Shown: positions 1 through 9,511, counted from the first letter of the stretch. The stretch: DNA of 64,000 bases from Erythrobacter sp. AP23 (GCF_001542855.1 NZ_LNBY01000015.1:424844-488843); one strand, 5' to 3'. Notes: generated from the letters alone by a model not told the origin. A program made the numbers and translations.

Positions 1-2
1 CG

Positions 3-1832
3 CCGATCGAAGCGCCGGAACTGATGGGCTGGCTGGTACTGGCAGCGCCCTTCGATGAAAGGGAAATGGCGCGCCTGGCGGAACTCGCCGCGGTCGAAAC
101 CGAAGCTGCCGTGCTCGGCGAGGCCAGTCTCACTCCGCTCCTCGCCGATGCGGGGCTTGGCGAAATCGTCGAGGCGGACGATCCTGCGCGCAACCTGTAT
201 CATGTGAGCGCATTGCCGAGCCTGCAGGAAGGCATCGAACCGCGTCTCGTTCTGCGCCATTCGATGGCGGGGGCGCTCGCGGAATATGCGAGGCTCAAAT
301 ACGTGCTGGCCGGCGTTGCGCTGGCGGGTCTCGCGCTCATGGTGGGGCTTGGCTGGCGTATCGCACGCGGTATCACCGGGCCGCTGTCCACGCTCGACGA
401 AGCCATGCGCCGCTTCGGGAAGGGCGAGGAGACTGTGGTACGCGTCGAGACCGAGGACGAGGTCGGGCGGCTTGCCTCCAGCTTCAATTCGATGTTTGCG
501 GCAATCGCGGAGCGGGAGCGCCAGATCGTCCATGTCGGCCTGCATGACGAATTGACCGACCTGCCCAATCGGAAGCTGTTCGCCGAACAACTCGACCAGG
601 CTCTGGCAAGGCGTGACGATCGCGAGCGCGTGCTGGTCGCCTATTGCGACCTCGACGATTTCAAGCTGGTCAACGATACGCTGGGCCATCCGGCCGGCGA
701 TACGCTGCTGCGTAAGGTCGCCGAAGGCTTGACCGCCGATCTCGGCAAGGCGCTGATCGCGCGGCTGGGGGGCGACGAGTTTGCAGTGCTCGTGGTGGTC
801 GATGACGATCAGGCCAGTCTGCTGCCTATCGCCCGTCGCATACAGGAAAGTTTCGACCGTCAGGTCGATCTCGATGGCTACACCGCCTTGTGTTCGGCCA
901 GCGTTGGTATCGCCGTGGCCCCGGGCGACGGCGAGAACGGGACCGATCTGCTCAAGCATGCCGACCTGGCCCTTTATCGCGCCAAGCGCGAGGGCAAGTC
1001 GTCCTTCCACTTCTTCGAGCCGATGCTCGATCAGGAAGCCCGCCGGCGGCGCGAACTCGAACTCGAACTGCGCCTGGCGATCAAGAACGGCGAATTCGAA
1101 CTCTATTTCCAGCCGCTCTACAGTCTGGCCCAGGAGAAGCTTCAGGGCTTCGAGGCCCTGATCCGCTGGAACCACCCGACGCGAGGCCTCGTCAACCCGG
1201 CCGAATTCATCCCTCTTGCCGAGGAAACCGGGCTAATCCTGCAGATCGGCGAATGGGTCGTGCGCGAAGGCTGCCGCGCGGCGCTCGCCTGGCCCGAAGC
1301 CCTGTCGATCGCCATCAATATCTCACCCAGGCAGTTCGCCGCGCCGGGACTGGCAGCTACCATCATGCAGGCACTCGCCGATTCCGGCCTGCAGCCGGAG
1401 CGGCTCGAGCTGGAAATCACGGAAAGCGTTTTCATCGCCGACATCGAAAAGACGCTCGGTACCCTCCACGAGCTGCGCGACCTGGGCGTGCGTATTGCAC
1501 TGGACGATTTCGGCACGGGCTATTCTTCGCTCAGCTACCTGCGCAGCTTCCCCTTCGACAAGGTGAAGATCGACCAGACCTTCGTGCGCGACCTGAACGA
1601 CAAGGGCAACAACGCCCATGCGGTCATCCGCGCGATCACGACGCTCGCTTCGGCGCTGGGGATGGATACGCTGGCCGAGGGTGTCGAAAACCTGGAGCAA
1701 CGCGAAATCCTGCGCCGCGAAGGGTGCGAATTCATCCAGGGCTATCTGCTCAGTCGTCCGGTTCCGGCTCACGAATTGGCCCTGCTGATCGGCACGGAGG
1801 AGATGGAGGGCCTCGCCGGCGTGGTGGTTTGA
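3..1832 (+). CDS. HAMP-GGDEF-EAL cyclic-di-GMP synthase/phosphodiesterase, 5' truncated by window edge
   Basis: The frame is open back to the first bases, so the true N-terminus lies outside the window; the first in-frame ATG is at 24. Numbered from that ATG: the tail of an extracytoplasmic sensor segment (1-90), one membrane helix (about 93-112), a HAMP linker (to about 165), a GGDEF domain with intact GGDEF at residues 249-253, and an EAL domain (about 345-590) with EALIRW, LEITES, DDFGTG and AEGVEN. Both catalytic domains therefore look competent to make and hydrolyse cyclic di-GMP at the inner membrane. The usual RxxD inhibitory site ahead of GGDEF is missing (LGKA there), so product feedback at that site is unlikely. 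The sensed signal is unknown. Confidence 0.93.
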   Translation, partial: PIEAPELMGWLVLAAPFDEREMARLAELAAVETEAAVLGEASLTPLLADAGLGEIVEADDPARNLYHVSALPSLQEGIEPRLVLRHSMAGALAEYARLKYVLAGVALAGLALMVGLGWRIARGITGPLSTLDEAMRRFGKGEETVVRVETEDEVGRLASSFNSMFAAIAERERQIVHVGLHDELTDLPNRKLFAEQLDQALARRDDRERVLVAYCDLDDFKLVNDTLGHPAGDTLLRKVAEGLTADLGKALIARLGGDEFAVLVVVDDDQASLLPIARRIQESFDRQVDLDGYTALCSASVGIAVAPGDGENGTDLLKHADLALYRAKREGKSSFHFFEPMLDQEARRRRELELELRLAIKNGEFELYFQPLYSLAQEKLQGFEALIRWNHPTRGLVNPAEFIPLAEETGLILQIGEWVVREGCRAALAWPEALSIAINISPRQFAAPGLAATIMQALADSGLQPERLELEITESVFIADIEKTLGTLHELRDLGVRIALDDFGTGYSSLSYLRSFPFDKVKIDQTFVRDLNDKGNNAHAVIRAITTLASALGMDTLAEGVENLEQREILRREGCEFIQGYLLSRPVPAHELALLIGTEEMEGLAGVVV

Positions 1833-1937
1833 AACGGCGACCGCATGCGTATTCATGCGCTCCTCGCGGGGCCGCGCCTTGACACTTGCCGCGGTATGGC
1901 GCGGAACTCATCGCTTCCCCCGGGATAGAGAAGAGCG

Positions 1938-4718
1938 ATGGCCGAGACGAATATCGAACCGACACTGGCGAGCCTGAGCGAGCGCCTGAGGGTACTGCAC
2001 CGCCAGACGCGGGAAACTCCGCTGTTCAATCCCGTGTTCCAGCTCTCGCTCGATATCTCGCGCAAACTCGAAAGCGGCGAGCTGGGAATTGCGGCGCTGG
2101 CCGGGCTGGTGGACGAGCTCGAGGCGCAATCGCTCGATGCGCGGGCCATGAGATTGCGTACTCTGCTCGCGCCCCGCAAGGCGGAGGAAAGGCTGGCGGC
2201 GCTGGCCGAGACGGGCGATGACTTCGAGCGGTTCCGCACCCAATGGGAACACCCGCACATGCATGCGGTCTTTACCGCCCACCCGACTTTCCTGCTGTCG
2301 CCACAGCAGAGCGAGGCGGTGGCGGGAGCGGTCGCCGAGGGCGGCGAGGCCGAGACGGACGGGGAAAGGCAAAAGCCAGACATCACGCTGCGTTACGAGC
2401 ATGACCGCGCCATGGCGGCGCTCGCCAATGCCCAGGAGGCACGCGATCGCATCGTGAGCGCCGTGCTGCGCGAAGCGCAGAAGGCCTACCCCGATCGCTG
2501 GACCGAATTGCAGCCGCTGCCGTTCCGTTTCGCCAGCTGGGTCGGCTACGACATGGATGGGCGTACCGATATCAAATGGTACACTTCGATCGCGTTCCGG
2601 CTTGCCGAGAAAGCGGAACGGCTGGGTCGTTACGCGGCATCGCTGGAAGCGATCGATTCCTCGCATGCGCTGGTCGCGACCTTGCGGGCGGCGCAGGACC
2701 GTGCGCAGCGCAGCGCGGAGGAATTCGCCGGAGACCTGTCCGACCCGAAGGACCTGTCGCAAGCGGCCAACCGCTTGACCGCAGATCACTCCGACAAGCT
2801 GCTCTCGCTCGCTCCGCTGATCGACTGTCTCGAAAGCGAGGCCGCCGAAAGCGACAGCGATCGGGCGATTGCGCTGCGCACGCTGGTCGCCGCCATGCGT
2901 GCGGACGGGCTGGGCATGGGCTGGATCCATTTCCGCGTGAACGCCAAGCAATTGCACAACGCCATTCGCACGCGGCTCGGCGATGCGGCGGATATCGATC
3001 TATCCAGTCGCGGCGCGATCGCCGCGCTGCGCGAGCTTCTCGCGAATGTCGCGCCGCAGAGCGCGAATTTTGCCAGCCTCGCGGTCGAGAGCTCGACCGC
3101 CGTGCGTCAGTTCCTCGCGATGGCGCAGATACTCAAGCACATCGATTCCGATGCGCCGATCCGCATGCTGGTGGCGGAATGCGAACAGCCCTCCACCGTT
3201 CTTGCCGCGCTCTATTTCGCGAAGCTCTTCGGGATCGCCGACAAGGTCGACGTATCGCCCCTGTTCGAAACCGAAACCGCGCTCGAACATGGCGGCCGCT
3301 TCCTCGACCTGTTGCTCGCCGAACCGGACTACCAGGCCTATGCCAGGGAGCGCGGACGCGTGGCCATCCAGACGGGTTTCTCGGACGCGGGTCGCTTCGT
3401 CGGCCAGATCCCCGCGAGCCTTGCCATCGAACGTCTTCAGGGCCGGCTGGCGGAGGCGATGAGTGCTAACGGCCTCACCGATGTCGCGGCGTTGATCTTC
3501 GACACGCATGGCGAGGGGATGGGCCGTGGCGCGCATCCCTCGAGCTTCGAGGATCGGATCGAGTGGGCGCTCAGTCCATGGGCCCAGCGACGTTTCGCCC
3601 GTGCCAGCATCATGCTGGAGCCCGAGGCGAGCTTCCAGGGCGGCGATGGCTACCTTCTCTTCGCGACGCCGCAGATCGCGCTCGCGACGCTGACGCAGAT
3701 CGTGACCTACAGTCCGGCGCATACCGATGCCGATGTTCCCACCGATCCCTTCTATCGGCGGACCGACCTCAGCCTCGATTTCTACCGCGCGATCAAGGAT
3801 CACCAGCGCGAGCATCTAGAGAGCCGCACCTACAGCCGTGCGATCACCGCCTTCGGCCTCGGCCTGCTCAACGAAACGGGCAGCCGCAAGTCTCGCCGCC
3901 AGAGCGACATCAATGCCGATCGCGAGATGAGCCTGCGGCAGATCCGCGCGATCCCGCACAATGCGATTCTCCAGCAGCTCGGATATCCGGTCAACATCAT
4001 CGCAGGGGTGGGCAGCGCGGCGGAAAGCAATATCGAAGAGATCGGCGCGCTGCTTTCCGAAAGCCCGCGTGGGCGACAGATCATGCGGCTGGTTCGCGCC
4101 TCCAATGCGCTTGCCAGCATCAAGACCGTCGCCGCCTTCGGCGAGCTGTTCAATTCGGCCTATTGGGCAAGCCGCCCCTATCGCGGCACGGAACCGCACC
4201 TGGCGCAAGCCTGCGAGGCACTCGCGGAATATCTTATCAAGGACGACCGCAACGGCGTGTTCCGCCGCCTTGCCTCGCGCTTGCGGGTCGATGCCTTGAA
4301 GCTCCACCGATTGTTCGACCTGGTGCCCGACGACGAACCGCATCCCGAGCGCGAAAGCGTCCGCCGGGCGATCGGCGTGTTGCAAGCGGTGCGGCTTGCC
4401 TTGCTCCAGCACATGTTCCTCAAGGTCGTCTCGGTGCCGGCTTTTAGCCGCGCCAACGATATCAGCCGCACCGACGTGCTCGAGATGGTCTTTACGCTGC
4501 GAGTCGACGAAGCGCTGGCCCAGTTGCGGCGCGCCTTCCCGACGAGTTTCCCGCGCAAGGGCGATTTTGCTCTCGACGAGGCCGGTGAGTATCCGGTTGG
4601 TGCGGGCGAAGGCTATGCCGCGATCCGCGAGAACTACATCGACCCGATCGAGCAAGCCTATGCGTTGTGTCTACGTATCTCGACTGCCATCGCCAATGAG
4701 TTCGGCGCACACGGCTGA
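1938..4718 (+). CDS. Divergent phosphoenolpyruvate carboxylase family protein with altered active-site motifs
   Basis: 926 aa, the size of PEP carboxylase, which makes oxaloacetate from PEP and bicarbonate. Family landmarks appear in order: TAHPT at 113-117 (catalytic His region), GYDMDGRTD at 203-211 where the family has GGDRDGNP, TGFSDAG at 479-485 where it has GYSDS, and HGEGMGRGAHP at 524-534 where it has HGRGG followed by GRGGGP. The Lys after the YSDS motif is Arg486, and the Arg of the mobile glycine loop is Glu526. Fold membership looks solid, but PEP carboxylase activity is doubtful from these residues; a diverged enzyme or a regulatory paralogue is possible. The start ATG follows a purine-rich AGAGAAGAG. 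The next gene begins 57 bp after the stop. Confidence 0.78.
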   Translation: MAETNIEPTLASLSERLRVLHRQTRETPLFNPVFQLSLDISRKLESGELGIAALAGLVDELEAQSLDARAMRLRTLLAPRKAEERLAALAETGDDFERFRTQWEHPHMHAVFTAHPTFLLSPQQSEAVAGAVAEGGEAETDGERQKPDITLRYEHDRAMAALANAQEARDRIVSAVLREAQKAYPDRWTELQPLPFRFASWVGYDMDGRTDIKWYTSIAFRLAEKAERLGRYAASLEAIDSSHALVATLRAAQDRAQRSAEEFAGDLSDPKDLSQAANRLTADHSDKLLSLAPLIDCLESEAAESDSDRAIALRTLVAAMRADGLGMGWIHFRVNAKQLHNAIRTRLGDAADIDLSSRGAIAALRELLANVAPQSANFASLAVESSTAVRQFLAMAQILKHIDSDAPIRMLVAECEQPSTVLAALYFAKLFGIADKVDVSPLFETETALEHGGRFLDLLLAEPDYQAYARERGRVAIQTGFSDAGRFVGQIPASLAIERLQGRLAEAMSANGLTDVAALIFDTHGEGMGRGAHPSSFEDRIEWALSPWAQRRFARASIMLEPEASFQGGDGYLLFATPQIALATLTQIVTYSPAHTDADVPTDPFYRRTDLSLDFYRAIKDHQREHLESRTYSRAITAFGLGLLNETGSRKSRRQSDINADREMSLRQIRAIPHNAILQQLGYPVNIIAGVGSAAESNIEEIGALLSESPRGRQIMRLVRASNALASIKTVAAFGELFNSAYWASRPYRGTEPHLAQACEALAEYLIKDDRNGVFRRLASRLRVDALKLHRLFDLVPDDEPHPERESVRRAIGVLQAVRLALLQHMFLKVVSVPAFSRANDISRTDVLEMVFTLRVDEALAQLRRAFPTSFPRKGDFALDEAGEYPVGAGEGYAAIRENYIDPIEQAYALCLRISTAIANEFGAHG

Positions 4719-4747
4719 TTGAATTTCCCGCGATTCCAGCGCAGTAT

Positions 4748-4767
4748 CCCCCGGGATCATTCGGGGG
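4748..4767 (+). promoter_or_regulatory. Hairpin covering the ribosome-binding site of the patatin-like gene
   Basis: CCCCCG (4748-4753) can pair with CGGGGG (4762-4767) across an 8-nt loop. The right arm is also the G-rich Shine-Dalgarno run 8-13 bases before the ATG at 4776. If the hairpin forms in mRNA it would hide the ribosome site. There is no T run, so it is not a plausible terminator. Regulation is inference only. Confidence 0.35.
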
Positions 4768-4775
4768 GTGCGATC

Positions 4776-6122
4776 ATGGAAAATTTCCTGCTCGGTGTGG
4801 GCGCCACGTTGTTGGCGCTGGGCGTGTTAGGCTATCTCGGCTTCAGGCTGTTCCGTCGCGGGCCGCTGACCTTCGCCATCGACGGTTTCTACACGCATGT
4901 CGTCGACGGGGATGTCGGCCCGTTCATCCGCGATGTGCAGGCCGACGTGCCCGATGCCGAGATATGCCGCCTGGACGATCGCATGTCGTGCTCCATTCGC
5001 GATGCGGTGCAGTGTCATAATCAGGCCGGCCGGCCCGACTGCAACGTTCTGCTGCTCTCGGGCGGTGGTCAGTGGGGCGCTTATGGCGCTGGCCTGTTCG
5101 ATACGCTCAGCCGCAACAGCGGCAACGATCTTGCGCTCCCCGATATCGGAGTGATCACCGGCATCTCGACCGGTTCGCTCCAGGCGCTGATGCTGATGGT
5201 AGCGCTCGATCCAAAGCAGACACCCGATATGCGCCGCTTGGCGCTCAAACGACTGGTGTGGGGCTATTCGCCCGAACGCGAGAGCGATGTCGTAAGGCAC
5301 ACCAAGATGATCGGTGTCCCGATCTTCGGATCTGCCGCAGGTACCGCGCCCCTGCGCAAGCGGATCGTGGAAGCGCTGATGCCCGATGGCGACGAGAGCC
5401 TCGTCACGGCTATCGGCCAGTCGAGTATCGAAGGCTTCGCCGGCTTCGTCGAAGCCGGGCGCGGTGTCTTCCGCTATGCCGATATCAAGGAACTGGTGAA
5501 TGCCGCGCCCAATGCCGCGGCAGCGGCGCAGGCTCTGGCTGCGGCGACCATGGCGTCTTCCGCCATGCCCGTGTTCCACCAGCAGCTGCGCGTCGCCGGT
5601 AGCGACGGGAAACCGCTCGCGCTCTACGACGGCGGGGTCCGGCGCTCGGTCTTCTTCGACCGCGCGATGGCGGCGGTCGACCAGGAAGTGCGCGTGCAGA
5701 TGAAGGGCCACGCGGTGGCAAAGGTGGCGGGCGGTGCATCGCAGGAAGCCATCGCCCAGGACTACGAGGCCACGGCGCCGACCGTTTACGTCGTGCGCAA
5801 CGGCCCGACCGCGCGCAAAGATCAGATTTCGCTCAACTCGACGTCCGGCCCGCTCAAGAACGGGCAGCGCGGCTACGACCTGCTTGTCAATGAGAGCGAG
5901 ATCGGCGCAATCGCCGGTCTAAGGCTCAACAATCCCTATGGCCGTATCATGCTGACCAGCGCGGATCGCTACGACACTTTCTGCAGCGAAGTGGGCGAGA
6001 ATTTCAAGAAAGACGAAATGTTCAAACCCGCCTTCATGGCTCGCCTGCGCGACCTCGGCCGCCACAAGGCCGAACGCGCCGAGGGGCCATGGTGGCCGCT
6101 GAGCACGATAAAGCCGGTTTGA
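4776..6122 (+). CDS. Patatin-like phospholipase, membrane anchored
   Basis: 448 aa from the ATG at 4776, chosen over an upstream in-frame TTG (4719) because it follows a G-rich ribosome site and starts directly with a hydrophobic anchor (residues about 3-24). The patatin catalytic pieces are all present: oxyanion glycine loop GGGQWG at 96-101, nucleophile motif GISTG with Ser131, and the catalytic Asp285 in DGG. Such proteins hydrolyse acyl esters of membrane lipids. The body is probably periplasmic or membrane-facing, but topology is not certain. It lies downstream of the PEPC-like gene in the same direction and could share its transcript; a hairpin over the start region may tune translation. 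The substrate cannot be told from sequence. Confidence 0.85.
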   Translation: MENFLLGVGATLLALGVLGYLGFRLFRRGPLTFAIDGFYTHVVDGDVGPFIRDVQADVPDAEICRLDDRMSCSIRDAVQCHNQAGRPDCNVLLLSGGGQWGAYGAGLFDTLSRNSGNDLALPDIGVITGISTGSLQALMLMVALDPKQTPDMRRLALKRLVWGYSPERESDVVRHTKMIGVPIFGSAAGTAPLRKRIVEALMPDGDESLVTAIGQSSIEGFAGFVEAGRGVFRYADIKELVNAAPNAAAAAQALAAATMASSAMPVFHQQLRVAGSDGKPLALYDGGVRRSVFFDRAMAAVDQEVRVQMKGHAVAKVAGGASQEAIAQDYEATAPTVYVVRNGPTARKDQISLNSTSGPLKNGQRGYDLLVNESEIGAIAGLRLNNPYGRIMLTSADRYDTFCSEVGENFKKDEMFKPAFMARLRDLGRHKAERAEGPWWPLSTIKPV

Positions 6123-6147
6123 TAAATGTCCTACGACGGGGACTGTT

Positions 6148-6234
6148 TGGTGCGGTCGAGAAGACTCGAACTTCCACGGCCTTGCGGCCACAACGACCTC
6201 AACGTTGCGCGTCTACCAGTTCCGCCACGACCGC
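6148..6234 (-). tRNA. tRNA-Leu, anticodon GAG, CCA encoded
   Basis: Read on the minus strand: acceptor stem GCGGTCG (5' end at 6234) pairs with CGACCGC before discriminator A at 6151 and an encoded CCA (6150-6148). The anticodon stem CAACG/CGTTG encloses loop TTGAGGT, giving anticodon GAG. A long variable arm (GTGGCCGCAAGGCCGT region) and the T-arm GTTCGAGTC are present, as expected for a class II leucine tRNA. It reads CUC and CUU codons. Confidence 0.96.
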
Positions 6235-6346
6235 ACACAGTCAGCATCGGGAGCGAATCCGTATTCGGAGGCTCCCGTCGGTAGGAGCGCGCCACTAGCA
6301 GCGAGGCTGCGGCCCCGCAAGCATCTTTATCGCAGGTTTGCGGACG

Positions 6347-7174
6347 CTAACGCGGTGCCCAGCCGATATCGGCGAAAACGGCCGATTTGGGCACGTCGGT
6401 TACGGCTTCGTTGATGGTCAGTTCCTCGCCCGGCGCGAGCGTGGACTGCGGTGGCTGGACCACCCAGCTATAGACCTGTCGCTCGCGCTGGTCGCGCAGC
6501 ACGATCAGGATCGGCGGGATCGGCCGGGATTCGCGTGCGGTGTTCTTGACGATGATCCGCGCGCCGAAGAATTCGGTGCCATTGGGCAGCGTGCGGCGCT
6601 CCTGCTGCTCGACCGGGAACGACAATTCGAGATCGGGCTGCGCAGCACCGAACAGCGGGCGGGAGACCGGAACCCACTCGGGCAGGCCGACGGTGTTGAC
6701 CGCCGCGATCGTGCCCAGTGCGATCGCCGCGAAAATCGCCGCGGCCCAGGTCCACAGCTTGGTGATGTTGCGGCGCGGCCGGAACGGCGGCGCATGGTCG
6801 AAGCGCGAAGGGCCGTCGCTCTCCTCCGGGGCAGGCGGAGGCGGCAGGTCGTCCTGCACCTCGCCATAAGGCGGAGCGGTCTCGTCGAAATCGGGGCCCT
6901 CGCGGAACGGCGGTTCGCTTGCCGTGTCGTCGTAGCTAAAGCCCGGCTTTGCAGCCGGGTCGGGTGCCCCGGCAGCGGGCTTGGGCGACGTAGGCGGCGG
7001 CGGAGCGGCTGCGGGGACCGGCACCGCTGCGGCGGCCGCGATCCGCTCGGCATCCGGGCCTTCTTGGAACCAGCTATGCTTGCACTTCGCGCAGCGCACG
7101 GTGCGCCCGTCGATTCCGATGGCGCTGTCGGGCACGACATAGCGCGTGGAACAGGCGGGGCAGGCGATGATCAT
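6347..7174 (-). CDS. Zinc-ribbon (MJ0042-type) and DUF3426 membrane protein
   Basis: 275 aa. The N-terminus is a CxxC...CxxC zinc ribbon: CPAC at 5-8 and CAKC at 28-31, with the family's typical CPACSTRY opening. A proline- and acid-rich linker (about 40-135) follows, then one membrane helix (about 143-162) and a C-terminal DUF3426-type domain that would lie in the periplasm. Proteins of this build are common in proteobacteria but have no settled function. It is transcribed toward tRNA-Leu and divergent from ftsE, with 155 bp between the two starts to hold both promoters. Confidence 0.85.
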   Translation of the reverse strand: MIIACPACSTRYVVPDSAIGIDGRTVRCAKCKHSWFQEGPDAERIAAAAAVPVPAAAPPPPTSPKPAAGAPDPAAKPGFSYDDTASEPPFREGPDFDETAPPYGEVQDDLPPPPAPEESDGPSRFDHAPPFRPRRNITKLWTWAAAIFAAIALGTIAAVNTVGLPEWVPVSRPLFGAAQPDLELSFPVEQQERRTLPNGTEFFGARIIVKNTARESRPIPPILIVLRDQRERQVYSWVVQPPQSTLAPGEELTINEAVTDVPKSAVFADIGWAPR

Positions 7175-7329
7175 GGTGACCCGAGGCCTTAGGACGCCAT
7201 GCGAATCACGACAAGCGACAGTCCTGTTCGCAAACCCCGGAGGCGGCTTTTTTCCACATGCAAGCGCGGTTATAGGCGGTTCGAGACGATGACGGGCGTT
7301 CCTTTCCTCTTTATCGAACGGGCCGGGCG

Positions 7330-8055
7330 ATGAGCGTGCCCGAGGACGAGATCGTCCAGTTCGACAATGTCGGATTGCGCTACGGCACCGATCGCGAGGT
7401 TCTCTCGAATGTTTCCTTCACGCTCTATCCGGGCCGTTTCTACTTTCTCACGGGGGCAAGCGGGGCGGGCAAGACAACACTCCTGAAACTGCTCTACCTC
7501 GCCCAGCGCCCCTCGCGCGGGGCGATCCGCATGTTCGGGACCGATGTCATCACGCTCCCGCGCGAGCGCCTTCCGGCCTATCGGCGCCGGATGGGGGTCG
7601 TGTTCCAGGACTTCCGACTGGTCGATCACCTTTCGGCCTTCGACAATATCGCGCTGCCGCTGCGCGTTTCGGGCGTGCGCGAGGCGGACTTGCTGGGGCC
7701 GGTTACGGACATGCTCGAATGGGTCGGGCTCGCGCATCGTGCCGGCGCGCGTCCCGCTACCTTGTCGGGCGGCGAACAGCAGCGCGTCGCTATTGCGCGC
7801 GCGGTCATCGGTCGACCCGACATGCTGGTGGCCGACGAACCGACGGGCAATGTCGACCCTGAAATGGCGCTCAAGCTGATCCGCCTGTTCGAGGCGCTCA
7901 ACCGGCTCGGCACGACCGTCGTGGTGGCGACTCACGATGTGCACTTGCTGCGCAAGGTGCCCGATTCACTCATCATGCGGCTCGACAAGGGGCGGCTGTC
8001 CGACCCGACCGGCGCATTGCGTTATCCGCCGCGGCGGGTGGGGGCGGGCGAATGA
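7330..8055 (+). CDS. ftsE: Cell-division ATP-binding protein FtsE
   Basis: 241 aa ABC ATPase with Walker A GASGAGKTT at 42-50, Q-loop VVFQDFRLV, signature LSGGEQQR, Walker B MLVADEPTGN and switch-loop THD. The FtsE-typical DFRLV after the Q-loop and its overlap with ftsX identify it. FtsEX sits at the division septum, where ATP cycling drives periplasmic murein hydrolase activation. The ftsE stop overlaps the ftsX start (8052-8055), so the two are translationally coupled. It heads a four-gene run ftsE-ftsX-YdcF-like-plsC. Confidence 0.95.
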   Translation: MSVPEDEIVQFDNVGLRYGTDREVLSNVSFTLYPGRFYFLTGASGAGKTTLLKLLYLAQRPSRGAIRMFGTDVITLPRERLPAYRRRMGVVFQDFRLVDHLSAFDNIALPLRVSGVREADLLGPVTDMLEWVGLAHRAGARPATLSGGEQQRVAIARAVIGRPDMLVADEPTGNVDPEMALKLIRLFEALNRLGTTVVVATHDVHLLRKVPDSLIMRLDKGRLSDPTGALRYPPRRVGAGE

Positions 8056-8984
8056 AGAAGCCCCCGGTCCTCGCCCGCGCCGCGGAGCGCGGTTTGTCGC
8101 CTTTCAGCGGACGCCGCGCCGCGCATCTGCTGCCTCAGGCGCGGCTGGGCGGGCCGATGCCCTGGGTGATCGCGATCATGGTCGCGATCACGGTGCTGGC
8201 GGCGGGCGGTGGGCTCGCGCTGGACAACCTTGCCGACCGCGCGCGCGGCGAACTCGCAGGCAGCGCCACGGTGCAGATCGTCGAAGCCGACCCGCAACTT
8301 CGTGCCCGGCAGGCCGAAGCCGCAGCCACGATCCTGGTGCAGGATCCGGAGGTCGCCGGGCTCTCGATAGTGCCGCAGGAGGCGGTGGAGCAACTGCTCG
8401 AACCCTGGCTGGGCACCGATGATCTCGAAGACGCGGTGCCAATCCCCGCGCTGATCGACCTGCGGCTGCGCGACGGGGCGGACGAGGCGACGCTACAGCG
8501 GCTGCGCAGCCTGCTTGCCGATCGTGCCCCTGCTGCGCGGATCGACGCGCAGGCTCAGTGGCTCGCGCCCGTACTGTCCGCGCTGTCGGCCCTCGGCTGG
8601 ATGGCTGTGGGACTGATCGCCCTGCTGGCTTTCACCGGTGCGGCGGCGGTCTGGCTTGCGGCGCGCAATGCGCTGGGCACCAATCGCGACACGATCGAGA
8701 TCGTTCATCTGCTCGGCGGCAGTGACGACCAGATCGCGCGCGTGTTCCAGCGCTCGATCCTGACCGACGCGCTGGCCGGCGGCGTGTTGGGCCTGCTGAT
8801 CGGCATGGCGGCGGTGTGGCTGATGGGCGCCCAATTTTCGGCACTCGATTCCGGGTTGGTTTCGGGTGGTGGGCTCGAAAATACCGATTGGCTGGTCTTG
8901 GCGCTTGTTCCCGTGGGGGCGGTTGTTCTAGCGGTCTATACGGCGCGCTTTACCGTGCTCGCGTCGCTCAGGAAAATGCTGTGA
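8052..8984 (+). CDS. ftsX: Cell-division permease FtsX
   Basis: 310 aa with the FtsX plan: a short cytoplasmic N-terminus, first helix (about 37-57), a periplasmic domain of about 110 residues, then three more helices toward the C-terminus (about 172-195, 235-255, 275-300). It is the membrane half of FtsEX and passes the ATPase cycle to periplasmic peptidoglycan hydrolase activators. The ATGA overlap with ftsE and a second overlap with the downstream GTG start indicate one operon. Sequence is less conserved than FtsE, as is normal for FtsX, so neighbourhood carries much of the call. Confidence 0.9.
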   Translation: MKKPPVLARAAERGLSPFSGRRAAHLLPQARLGGPMPWVIAIMVAITVLAAGGGLALDNLADRARGELAGSATVQIVEADPQLRARQAEAAATILVQDPEVAGLSIVPQEAVEQLLEPWLGTDDLEDAVPIPALIDLRLRDGADEATLQRLRSLLADRAPAARIDAQAQWLAPVLSALSALGWMAVGLIALLAFTGAAAVWLAARNALGTNRDTIEIVHLLGGSDDQIARVFQRSILTDALAGGVLGLLIGMAAVWLMGAQFSALDSGLVSGGGLENTDWLVLALVPVGAVVLAVYTARFTVLASLRKML

Positions 8985-9511
8985 TCCTTCGTTTCTTCGC
9001 CGCCGTCCTGTTAGTTTACGCCTTCGGTTTTCTCGGCTTTGCCGTCTCGCTGCCGAAACCGGTGGCGGGCGAGCGGACGGACGCGGTAATCGTGCTGACG
9101 GGCGGGCCGGGAAGGATCGCGCGCGGGCTCGCGGTGGTCGAGCAAGGGTTGGCGAAGGAAATGTTCGTCTCGGGGGTCGATCCGGAAGTCCGGCCTGCCG
9201 AATTCGCGGCCGAATTCGACGTTTCGCGGCGCACCATGGAATGCTGCGTCAAGCTCGGCTATCTCGCGGTCGACACGCGCAGCAATGCGGGCGAAGCGGC
9301 GCAATGGCTGAGGGAGAACGAATTCGAGTCGGTCCGGCTGGTGACGACCGACTGGCATATGGCCCGCGCGAGTTCCGAATTCGGCGAAACCCTGCCGCCC
9401 GACATGCGCGTGGTGGAGGATGCGGTGGTCTCGCATCCCGATCTCGCCACGCTTTATCTGGAATACAACAAGCTGCTCGCAGCGGCGATCTCGCAAGGGT
9501 TGCCGAGCTGA
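8981..9511 (+). CDS. YdcF-like (DUF218) membrane-anchored protein
   Basis: 176 aa from a GTG at 8981 that overlaps the ftsX stop and follows AGGAAAA. Longer in-frame starts (8816) lie inside ftsX and were rejected. One N-terminal membrane helix (about 3-20) is followed by a DUF218 domain: AVIVLTGGPGR (nucleotide-like glycine turn), RSNAGEAA, and LVTTDWHMAR near the C-terminal half. E. coli YdcF binds S-adenosylmethionine and SanA/ElyC relatives act in envelope maintenance; the job here is unknown. Its place between ftsX and plsC suggests an envelope role. Confidence 0.82.
   Translation: MILRFFAAVLLVYAFGFLGFAVSLPKPVAGERTDAVIVLTGGPGRIARGLAVVEQGLAKEMFVSGVDPEVRPAEFAAEFDVSRRTMECCVKLGYLAVDTRSNAGEAAQWLRENEFESVRLVTTDWHMARASSEFGETLPPDMRVVEDAVVSHPDLATLYLEYNKLLAAAISQGLPS

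Noticed and set aside
4719..4775. TTG start for the patatin-like gene
   Set aside because: The ATG at 4776 has the ribosome site and gives an immediate membrane anchor.
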